Source: an uncultured Bacteroidales bacterium (GTDB taxonomy: Bacteria > Bacteroidota > Bacteroidia > Bacteroidales > Paludibacteraceae). Taken from it: 64,000 bases of DNA. The notes under the pieces were generated by a model. That model ran no database searches. It was not told the origin of the DNA and saw nothing but the letters and a program-made list of their open reading frames with translations. Positions 49,446-61,400 of the stretch are shown here, one piece after another; within the stretch, counting starts at the first letter, position 1, and each line of letters starts with the position of its first letter. The stretch is taken from NCBI GenBank assembly GCA_946411385.1, contig CAMKDV010000004.1, positions 124,001 to 188,000 on the forward strand, written 5' to 3'. The translations under genes and the position numbers were made by a program.

Positions 49446-52400
49446 TCAATAAACGGTGAACTTGACGTTGGCTGTCTTCTGTTCTGTCCAGTTCGGATTG
49501 TTCGTCGTGACAGTTACGATGTACAAGCCCGCCGGCAAGGAAACAACCTCTTCGCGCTGCTGCATACTCGTGTTGGTATGAACTACCAGACCTTGAGCAT
49601 TGGCAATCTGCAGGTTGGCACCCATCAGATCCTCCGTACGTATATGCAGTGCTTTCAGGGTGACAGGCTGACCTTGCGGTGCAGGTGTCGGGTAAGCAAT
49701 AATTTCGAACAGATCGGACTGCAGATTGAAGTATTTCTCACAGGTGTATGCCCAAGAGTTGTCCTCCATTTGCAGCTTAGCACGATACCAGCCGTACAGG
49801 TCTGATCCGTCACTATAGTACTGCTTCGTAGCTCCCGGAACAATCGAGTCGTTGATGAACCACTGATAGCCCTTGAACTCGTCCTTGATATTGTTGATAG
49901 CCACAACATCCGTCCACATACTTACCACTACTCCGCTAATCGATACATCGATGCAGAACAGATATATCTCACTATTTGAGAACTCGTCGAACAATTGCAG
50001 CTTAGCACAGTACTGTCCGTATTCGCATAGTTTCGGTACGCGGAACAAGATCACGCTGTCCAGTCCATGGTTCGGCAACAATTGCTTCTGATGAACGGAT
50101 CGGAAGAGCCGCAGCGTATCCTCGTCGGTCACAGCCTCGTCCTCGAAGATGAGCGTGTAGCGTGTAGGATGACCCTTGATGAGGTTATAGTACAGCGTTA
50201 CGAGGCTATCCGGGCAGTATCCGAAGGTATCGATGCGGACAGGTTCCATCGGGTCAAGGATGATACTATCCGTGAGCACGAGGTGCAAGGTGTGGATACT
50301 ATCGCAACCCGTTACGAGCGACGGAACGGTATCGGTATAGTCGCCACTCTCCCACAGCGTGTCACCCGTCATCGGCCATACGTAGAACGGTGGAGCAACG
50401 GAATCAAGTTCCTCGGTGAACTGCGTCGGGTTGATGATCACGTTGATGGTAACGATACTGTCACAACCCGTTTGCGAATTGATGAGCGTATCCGTGTACG
50501 TGCCGCTATCGAAGATGCGCAGACTATTCCAGATGAGTGAATCGCAAGATGCCGTATCCGGAGCGGTAATCACATCATGACGGAGCAGCTTGAGATTCAT
50601 GTTCACCGTAGAGTCGCAACCTACCGCCGATTGGAAGACTTTCGTGTACAGACCATCCGTATAGATGGTATCGATACCCGTGTGGTCATCGCCCCAAATG
50701 ATGGAGTCGCAATGGAGCGTATCCACAACATCCGTTACCTTGCTGCCATAGACAATCAGGTGGAGGTTGACCAAGCTGTCACAGCCCTCTACACCGGTGA
50801 GCACTTGAGGATAGAAGCCGGTCTCTGTCAGCGTCATGCCTTGCCACAGGCGGTTATCGCAAGCCGTATCAGCTACGATGGTGTCAACCGACGGCGTGAT
50901 CGTGAGATCAATCGTCAGGGTCGAGTCACAGCCCGTGAACGTGAGCAGATGTTGGATGTACGTACCGGTCTCGGAGAAGGTCTCACCGTTGATGGTCAGA
51001 GCATCGCAGGTAGTACGAACAATAGTCTCGTCAGCTGAGTGACCTACCACGGCGTGCAACACGATGATGCTGTCACAACCATTGGTTGCCGGCAGCGTGT
51101 CGTAGTAGAAGCCTGACTGATAGTACCACTGACCAGTATTCGACCAATAGAGACTGTCACAAGCCACGGTATCGATTACGTGCTGCATCTTAGGCAAGAT
51201 GGTCAGTCGCATCATCGATACGCTGTCGCAGCCGTCATTCAGACGGTAGTGGCGAGCGTAAGTGCCAGTAGTCTTGTATGTCATGCCGTCCCATACAACC
51301 GAGTCGCAATCGCTAACAGCAAACGCAGTGGTATCAATGCACAGCGGCTCAGCGCACCACTGCAGGTGGAAGCGGAGAATGCTATCGCACTGCGTGATGG
51401 CAGACTGCAAGGTGTCGTAATAGATACCCGTGTGTTGTACATCCTCACCCCACGGCAGCGTGTAAGCATACGTCGGATCGCTGCAATCGGCAACGGTATC
51501 GTACAAGTCGGCATAAACAGGCTCGTTGATGATCAGCGTCAGCGTAACGATACTGTCACAACCATTGGCGGCATCGAAGACATGTGAGTGGATGGTCGAC
51601 TGCGTGAACAGGCTGTCAGCCCAAGCATATTCCGTACAAGCTTCCGCCTCGATGGCCGTATCGGCATTGCTGATAATGGTCAGTAGCAACGTAGACGTAC
51701 TGTCGCATCCGTGTACTGACGGATAAGTATGCGAGTAAGTGCCACTCTCCGTGTACGCCTCACCATCCCAAGTATATACATCACGTGCCGTAATGCTGAA
51801 CGGCAGGCTGAGTGACTCGCGGATGGTTAGATAGAGCGTCACCACACTGTCGCAACCGGTAGCTGCACGGACGAAGGTCTGCGTGTATACGCCCGATTCA
51901 GTATACGTCTCAGTATTCCATACAAACTGATCGCAAGCCTCTTCAGTGATAGCCAGAGCCGTATCATGAGCTATTACAAGCGATAGGGTTACAATGGAAT
52001 CCTGACCGTCCAACGTCGGGAAATTACGCGTGTACTCACCCGACTGATAGAATGTCTCGCTATCCCATGTATACGCATCGCAAGCTGTATCGGCAATCTG
52101 CGTGATATGCTGCGGGTCGGTGAGCGTCAGATGCAGGGTAACGATGCTGTCACAGCCCGTACCGGTATGGAACGACTGCTCGTAGTCGCCCGATGCATAG
52201 TAGGTCTGACTGCCCCACGTGAACGATTGTTCACCCTCTGCGCTGAACTCGCTGGTAGGATGATCGGCAACCGTCAGGAAGAGCCATGTGATACTGTCGC
52301 AGCCGTTAGCCGCACGCAAGGTGTCGGAGTAAGCATCGGTTGCGTCGTATATCTTGCCATGCCATACCAGCTGGTCACAAACCGTGGTATCCTGCGGAGC

Positions 52401-55400
52401 CGATTCAACAGCTGCCGGCAAGCTCAGATGGAGCGTAACTACGCTGTCGCAAGCTGAGACAGAGGTATACGTACGAGTATAGTCGCCTTCCGTATCGTAG
52501 ATGGTATTATCCCATACATAGTAGCCGCAGCCTACTGCATTGAACTCGTGGTTGTATGCGGGATAGATACCCAGTACGAGCGATAGAACGCTGTCGCAGC
52601 CGTACATATCCGTCAGCACCTTCGTATAGCGTCCGGATTGCGTGTACGTATCGCCTTCCCATGTATATGAGTCGCAAGCGTCAACGTGTACGTCCGGCAT
52701 CGTCTGACGATGGTGGATCTTCAGGTTATATGTTACCGTCGAATCACAACCGTGGTCGGTCAGGTAATGCGACGTGAACGTCGTATCGCGGAAGTACGAC
52801 TGGCCGTTGATGGTAGCTATATCGCACAGCGTATCGTTGACTACCAGCGGTTCTGACTTGTGGTAAACAACCAAATGCAAAGTATCCACGTTATCACATA
52901 TCTCCTCACGCGTATTCCAAACGGTCGTGTCGCGGTAATAGGTTGCGCCGCTCCATACATAGTAGTCGCAAGCCGTATCAGCCACGGCGGTGTACTCGGG
53001 TTCGTAGATCGTCAGATGCAACGTACGTGTGGAGTCGCGCTCGGTAGGCAGACCTTCATCTATGCGATGAGTGATCGGATAGTCACCTGTAGCGGTGTAC
53101 GTATCGTCAGCCCACGGCCAGTAGAACGTCTGGCAAGCGTTCTGGGTCTCCTCATCGCTGAGCGAACTATTGACGGTCAAGTGCAGCGTAACCACGCTGT
53201 CGCAACCCTGAACGGTCTGCAGCGTCTTTGTCACTACTGCATCAGCCGTGTAGGTATCGCCTTCCCATGTATACGTATCCCATGCCGTCACGAACTCGTT
53301 ACGCGGTTCGGCATCACGGTCAACGGTTATGTCGAGGAAGACAACCGAATCGCAGAGGAAGTCTTGCTGAGCCGATTGCGTGTAGTAGAACGTCTCATCG
53401 TTCCATGTCACGCTGTTACATCCGCGCAGCGTACGGTAGATCGAATCCGGCTGGTTGACAATTACGTGACGGTAAACCGTACTATCGCAACCTTCAGCGT
53501 TCTCCAGCGGCAGCACATCGTCCGTCGTCACGGTATAGTAAACCGTTCCGTCATCGAAGTAGCGGCAAGCCGTAACCGTATCGTACGTTACCGGCGACGA
53601 ATGCTTGATTGTGAGATGCCACAACGTGATGCTGTCGCAGTTGCATTCGCTGTACGCCGCGGTATCCGCAATCACTGCATTACCGGTGTACGTTACGTCC
53701 TTCCAAATGAACAGATCACATGCCGTGGTGTCACGGTCAACCGTCTTCGTCGGATGGATGGTCAAGCGGATATGCGGTATAGAGTCACAACCGTTAGAGC
53801 CTTCTACCGGCGTGCCGGCATATATACCCGATTCGGTATAGGTCATGCCTGATGCCGCCCACGTCATCGAGTTGCAAGCGCTCAAGTTGATTGTATCGCC
53901 ATCCACTTTCTTGCGGATAGTCAGGTATAACTCGGTCACGTCGTCGCAATGGCCTCCCATCTGCGGTACACGGTACTCGTACGTGCCGCTCTCAGTATAA
54001 CGCTGATGAGTGAGTGGCCAGTAGTAAGCGTCGCACGTATCGGCATAGATAGGCATGAAGTTGCTGTGATATACCGTGACATTCATCGTTACGGTACTGT
54101 CGCATCCGAAGATCGACGGGAACGTACGCGAGTAGATACCCGAATCGAAGATGGTCGTATCTGCCCATACAAACGAGTCGCAATCCTCTACAGCCGGATT
54201 GGTCAGGTTGTACGGGAGGTGCATGATCAGATGCAGGTGTGCCTCCAGCGAGTCACAACCGGCTTCGGTCATCTTGATGGTATCGAAGTTGCAAGCGTAG
54301 GTGTAGTCATCAATCTTGTTGGCTGCCACCTTCTGTACTTCGCGGTACGATCCATACCAGAGGTGTGAATCACCTTCACATACATGGGCAGTATCCAATC
54401 CGCCTTCGTGATAGGTCGGCAATACCGTCAGGTCAAGACGATGGTAGGTCGAGTCGCACTCACCCGGAGCAGTGTAGTAGGAGTAATACGAGTGTACACC
54501 CGGCGTTACGCCCTCTATATCCATTCCTTGCCAAGCATAGCTGCTCTCCTGGCATATCTCTTGCGGAGTAACGGTAGGCTCAGTTACGGTCTGGATGGTG
54601 AAGTTGACGGTATACGTCGAATCACAACCCGTGATCGATGTCAGCCAATCGGTATATGTGCCGGCGGTGGTCAGCAGCTGTCCACGCCAGTTGTACGGCA
54701 ACTCGCTCGGACAAGCGGCATAATCCACGGTATCGGCAAATACTCCGATCACATGTACGCGAGCCGTGTAGATCGAGTCGCAGCCAAAGACGGTCTTGTT
54801 CTGGCTGTCATCGTCCGCTGTGGTCAGCAGGTGTACGCCCGGCTCCAGGTTGGAGTACGACATGCAGTGCCAGTTCAATAGGCTGTTGCCGCATATCGTG
54901 AAGTCAGGTTCCTCGAAACGGTAACTGCGATTCATCGTCACGCGGCAGAAATGTACGTAGGTGTACTCGGTACGCGCGGCATTGGTGAATACGGTATCCG
55001 ATACCAGAGTATCGCTCACCATGTGCGAGTGTTGCCAGTACTTACCGTTCCATAGCACGCTGTCGCAACCTGTAGCCGTGACAGTATCGCGTACTACGAA
55101 GTTCACGTGGAAATGGATATGGTAGATACTGTCGCAACCACCGATTAGCGAGGTCAGACGGTCGTAGTAGTCACCGTTCGTGCGCAACGCTGTATCAGCC
55201 AGGTGTCCGCGCCAGATGTACGGCAATGCCTGCTCGGCTACCTCCACATCCTCGTTGAACATGTACGATTTGTTCTCGCTCAGTTGCAAGGTGTGGATTG
55301 TTACCGTACAGCCGTTAGGATCTACTATCGAGTCGTAGTACGTACCCGGCTTAGTGTACGACTTGCCCGGATGTCCCGGCCAGTTGAAGATCGTACCCTC

Positions 55401-58400
55401 GCAGAACGAATAGGTGTCGTCCGGTACGGTGTACGTACGCGGTATGACGGTCACGTTGTACGTGATCACTGAGTCACAACCGGCTGCATTACGTTTGGTC
55501 TCGGTGAACGAAGTGTTTGTCATCGCTACAAACGTGCGATTGCCGATAGTCGTCATCTCGTACTGGCAAGCCGTAGCGTCCACCGTAGCTGACGTCGGGC
55601 TGCTGATGGTCAGCACAAGCACCTCATTGCTGTCACAGTTGCATACCGATGTGCCCGGATGCGTATACGTGCCCGAGGTTGCATAGTCGTTGCCATGCCA
55701 TGTGTAGCTCTCGCAAGCGCTTATCCATGTGGTATCGCTGCGTACCGGATTGACGGTCAGGCTGAGGATAAAGATGGTGTCATTCTCCGTCTTGGTATAC
55801 CAGCCCGTACTTGCATAATCCGTGCCACGCCAACTGAACGGAGCCACATCGGCGCAGATAGTCTTCGTGAAAGTATCACGCGGCAAGATCACCGGATGCA
55901 CATTGATCGTGATATGATACGTGCTATCACAGCCACCGATTGATGTGAACGAACGATCGTACGTGCCGGCTGACGTGTAGCTGTACTCGTGTACGGTCAG
56001 CGGCAGCTCTTTGGTCAGTATATCGTAGGTCTCATAATAGTCGTAGCTCTCGTTAATCGTGAGATTCAGTACCTTCACGCTGTCACAGCCGTTGACCGTG
56101 GTATAATCCTCACGGTAGATACCCGAAGCGGTGTACGTATGGTTGTTAACTGCCCAGTGGTACTTGTCGCAAGCCACTACCGTGACGGAGTCATAGTAGC
56201 GTTCGCCTACCGTAACGTGCAGCGACAGATATGCCGAGTCACACGTGCCGTCAGCCGTACGCAATGTGTCGCGCAGCGTCTGAACGCCTACAGGCAGATT
56301 AGCGAACGTCTTGCCGTTGAAGATCACAGGCTCACCGTAGCAAACGGTAGTAGCGTCGCTCTTCTGTTCTGCCGCAATCTTCTTGACGTTGATGCGGTAG
56401 ATGGAGTCGCATCCGTGCTCCGCAACACCGGCTACTATTGCCTCGTACGAACCGCCTTCGGTGATCACCCGTCCGTGCCAGCGCAGCGTATCGCTCGGGC
56501 AGAGCGTGTGTTGCTCCGTCTCGGCTGCATACTCCGGATAAACGGTCAGGTTGAGTTCGTATACCTTGTTGCAACCCTCTTCTCCGCAGAACAGAGTATC
56601 CAACTGGTGCGTCGAACTAGTCAATCCGCGCATCAGCGTGATCGGATGACCGTCACAATCCTCACCTACCTCCCAGTCGAAGCTCTCGCCATGGCAGATA
56701 GCGGCATTCGTCACTATCGGCGGAACGCTGTCCACATGGAAGGTCAGTACTTTCTCATCACCGGTGCAGAACATGTTCTCCGGCGTTACGCGGATGGTAT
56801 ATGCGCCCTTGAGCAGCGGCTGGGCAAACTGCAGTGTCCAGTTGCCTGCCACGTCGATATCGCCCTTGTCTGCCGGACCGAGAATAGCCACATCAGCAGC
56901 ATTGCGTACCTCGTAATGGAAGTTGGTAGCCAACTCGTTGGTGTAACCGATCTTCACGCTCGTTACCGGCTGGCACAGATGCTTATTGTCGTCCGTTGTG
57001 TAGGTTATTACAGGGTTTTTACGGATGAGGAACGAAGCTGTACCTACCGTATCGCACGTCGTGGCATCGTTGGTAATGGTAATCTTCAGGTCATAGTTTT
57101 TGCCTACCTCCAGCGGCGTCGGATTGAGCAGATCGATGCTGATCGTGCTTGTACCGTCCACGAGCGGTGTGCTGCCGTTGTCGCCGCTACGCAGTACAGT
57201 AGTCGAACCTTGCTGACGCAGCTCGTAGGTGTACGAGGTAGCGCCGGTATGATCGAACGAAGCACCCATCGTAGCCGTGCCTTCGCATACCGCTGCTGCA
57301 TCCAAGGTGATGGTACTCAGCGTAGGCGTAGGATAAACCTCGAACGTCTGCGATACCGTCGCGCCTACACACGTAGCAGCATTAGGCGTGCTGTGAACGG
57401 CGAGCGGCGTCAACTCTACCATGTATGTACCTACCGCCAGTCCGCTCGTAATGATAGTGAACGTGTGCGACGGGTTGAGCAAGATAGTCTGATCGGGCGT
57501 ACCAATCACATCCGTACCCTTCTTGAGCGTGTAGGTGCAGCCCGTAGTGGCAGCATCCGGATTGTAAGTTACTATGGTCGATGCATCCAGGAAGCATACA
57601 TCGTTGATCTGCGTGATACTTACTACCGGTATCGGCCAGATGGAGAAGTTCCTGGTAGCTGTATCGCTCTGGCAATGTGCAGATTTCGACACGAACTGCA
57701 GCACGTAAGCATCCTCACGGCTTGGCAGCGTTGAAACATCCACGGTAAACGTACCGCTGCCGGTAGTCGTACCTGTTCCTTCTATCGTCGTTCCCTTCAC
57801 GGCGTAGTAGTAGGTATCGGCATCGGTGGTGGTGTAGGTCACAGTGATTGCTCCGCCTTCACACTCGCTGGTAGCTTTCGTTACCGTTGCTTTCGGCTTC
57901 TTGTATACCTCGAAGTCTACATGCTGCATGTCGCTGGTACACTCTTTCTCCGTAACGGTAGCCGAGTACAGGCGGTAGTTGCCGGCCTCGAACGTGAGCG
58001 CATTGACCTTCATCGTGCCTGAGGCAGCAGCCTCCAGGTTGCTTACCGGCGTACCCACAGGAGTCTCCGTCTCACCTTCTACCTTGTAAATAATGTACCC
58101 GTACGTGTGCGCGTCTGCGCTCGCGGTGTAGTCCACATAGAGGAAACTATCCTCTTCGCAGACGTTAGCCGGCGTAGCAAGCGCAAAGTCAGGCTTGTTG
58201 TTCACGGTCAGTGTAGCCGTCTGCTCCGCACCTACACATCCATGCTCGGATGTAGGCGTTACGTACAAGGTGTACGTGCCGTCGTCCAGCGTATTGACAG
58301 TCAGGGTCAGTGCCTCAAGCGAAGTCACATTCAGATCGGTAGCCGTGATACCTGTCGGGTCAGTACCCTTCATCAGGTTGTACGAAACCGTCTTGGTGTT

Positions 58401-61400
58401 GGTAGCCGTGAACGGCATTGCCACTATAGCCGAACCCTCACAAGCCTCCTTATTCGTCACGCTGATAGTAGGCGTCGGGTTGATGGTGAAGGTTTGCGAA
58501 CTATTGTTCGTAGCTGTTGTGGTGGTGTTCTGTGCCGTCACTTTCACGGTGTACACGCCTGCCGGCCACGTATCGGTGGTCAAGTCAAACGATTTGCTTA
58601 CCTCCGTATCCTCGTTGTCGGTAGTTGTACCCGATCCGCTATCCACCACGGTGTTCTCGCTATTGCGTACCTCGTAGGTATAGCTGTCGGTATACTTCGT
58701 ATTGATCGTTACCGGCACAGGTGTCTCACCTTCACAGATACTGTCGATATGGTTGATTCGTACTGCCGTCTGGTTATGGATGGTGAACATCACGCCTTCA
58801 ATCGTATTGGAGCAATCGTGCGCCGTGGTCTTGACACCGTACATATAGTACTGTCCCGGAGCCCATGTGCTCATGCCGCTGAGCGTGAACGAACCGCTTG
58901 TCACCGGTGTACCGCTCGTGATCGTTCCTGTCTTGATTACATCACTGCTGCTCCATGTACCCTGATCGTAGGTAGCCTTGTCGATGACGTAATAGGTAGC
59001 GGAGGTCGCCTGAGCATTGTCGGTGAAGTTCACGGTGTGGTCGGCGTACGGATACGGACCGCTTATGTCATCAGTCGTGGAGGTGAACTGCAAGCTGGAG
59101 CGGGCATAGATCTCGAAGTTCTTTGTCAACTCTTCACTTACGCAGCCCGTCGTCGGATTGCTCGTCTGGATACGTATCGTGTAGTTGCCACCTGGCAGTT
59201 CACCAATATTGGCATTGAAATATGCATGGTTAGGCGTCTCCGTATCGGTGATGGCTGCTACGTCGATATGTTTCTTTTCCGTCGAGCCTTGCATGATCCA
59301 ATACTCGAAGTGGGTTGCCGCATCGTTGTGCGTGAACTCAACGCGCGTATTGCCTGCCTCGCACTTCTCTGTAACACTAATATCCGATATCGTCGGCTTC
59401 GTGTTGATCGTGAAGGTCTTCACTACCGCAGCGCTATCGCAATTGAGTGACGAAACCGGATATGCCCGCAAAGTATACGTACCCGGTGCCCAACCGGTGG
59501 TGTTGATCGTAAACTCGTACGGTGCAGCAGCGGGTACGGTGTGCGTTTGCTCGGTGGTGATCTTCGTATCTACCGTCCACTTCACATACTTGGCATCATC
59601 AGCCTCGTAACTTACCGTGAACGAGGTGGTAGGATGACATTGTGCATCGATATCCGTGATGGTCAGCGTCGGCATATTCTTGATGGTAAGCGATGCCGTC
59701 TTCACTGCGCTTTCGCACAGATGCTCGGATATGCCTACCACGCGCAGTTCGTACGTGCCGTTAGCCAGAGCCGACGGGTCGAATGTAATCGAGCCGGTTC
59801 CGCCTGCTGCCACATCCTCCGTGGTCGGACCAAGTACACGTTCATTGCTGCTGTTGTACAGCTCGTAGCGGTACTGAGCGGCAACACCCGACATCTTGTA
59901 GCCGAACGAAACAGTGGTCGACTTCTCGCAGATAGGATCAGGAGCGGTGAGCGTATTTACTACAGGCTGCTCCCAGAGGTCGAACGTCACTTCTGCCACC
60001 TCACTCTCGCAGCTCTCCGGTGCATCCGACACAGCCGTTACGCGCAGTTTGTAGCTGCCCTTACCCCAGCCTGTGATGTTCAGAACAATAGGATTAGCCG
60101 TTTGGTCAGTTGCCGTGGTGTAGGCGGCATTGTTCTTTAGTACTTTGTAGTTATATGTCGTGGCGCCGGCCATCGTGATGGCGGACGATACGGATGTCTC
60201 CGTCTCGCACACACTGCCGATAGCAGCCAGCGAAGTGATCACGGGTTGCGGATACAGGGTAATCGTAGCGGTAGCCGCAGCATCGGTATGGCAGCTGTGC
60301 TCCGACGATACTGCCGTCACGCTCAATGCATAATCGTGACCGCCTTCCAATCCGCTCATATCTACCGGTATCAATCCCGAAGCAGTCAGCGTACCGGTAG
60401 CCGAACGCGGCGTAGTGATGCCGTAGCCGGTGAGCGAATAGGTGTACGTACCGCCTACTGCTACCGTATTGGCTGCGTAGCGTACATTAGCCGTTGTAGT
60501 CGGATAGCAGAAAGCAGTATCGGTAAGCGCCGTGATCTCCGGCAACGGCCAGATATTGAAGCCCAACTTAGCGGTATCGCTTACGCAGTGTGCCGACTTG
60601 GTTATGAGGTGCAGCTCGTAGCTGCCGGCATCCATCGCAGATATATCGATATTGAATGTCTTCGGCGCTGCGATAGTCTGATCCACTACGGTCTGCACCA
60701 GTGCGCCGCTCTTGAATACGCGGTACTCGTAGGTGGTAGCTACTGCCGACGAGGTATATACCACAACCGCAGTATCCACGTTGTCGCACATGCTGGCTAC
60801 CGACGTGATGCCTGCTGTCGGTTTCTCGTATATCTCGAAGGTCTGCGAGCTTACCGCGCTCGTACATTCGATCTCCGTTGTGGTCGTCAGATCCATTCGG
60901 TACTCACCGTAGCTGAGGAAGTCCGTCGTGCCGGTCTTGTGCAGGTCGACAGGTACTGTACCGCTGGCTGCGGTCACTGAACCTTCGCCATGAGCCATGA
61001 GCGTGTTCGCGCCGCCGGTGATATAGTAGATGTTGTACGTGTATGTATACGCATCCGCCGTAGCGCCGGTATAGTCAGCCGAGTATTCGTTATCCTCCTC
61101 GCAGGGATTAGCCAGTGCGCTGAGGGTAATCGACGGACGGTTCTTGACAACGATTGTCATCGACTTCTCCTCGCCCACGCAGCCGTGGTCGGAGTACGGC
61201 GTGACATACAGCGTGTAGGTCATATCAGCCAATTCTCCGGTGGTGAGCGTCAGTACCTGACCCGGTACGGCTACTGCCGTGCCCGACAGATAGGTGGTAG
61301 CACCATTGATGAGGCGATAGTCCACTTTCGTCGTATTGACATCCGTACCCAGACTGATATTGTGCGTGGTGGTTACCTCTTCACAGATCGAGTCAGGAAT

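Noticed and set aside
55989..57734. Long plus-strand open frame (581 codons) opposite the larger giant
   Set aside because: Antisense shadow of the Cys-rich repeat region; Arg/Tyr-rich translation without domains or upstream promoter. Also applies to frames at 52860-53852, 58107-59450 and 60990-62063.
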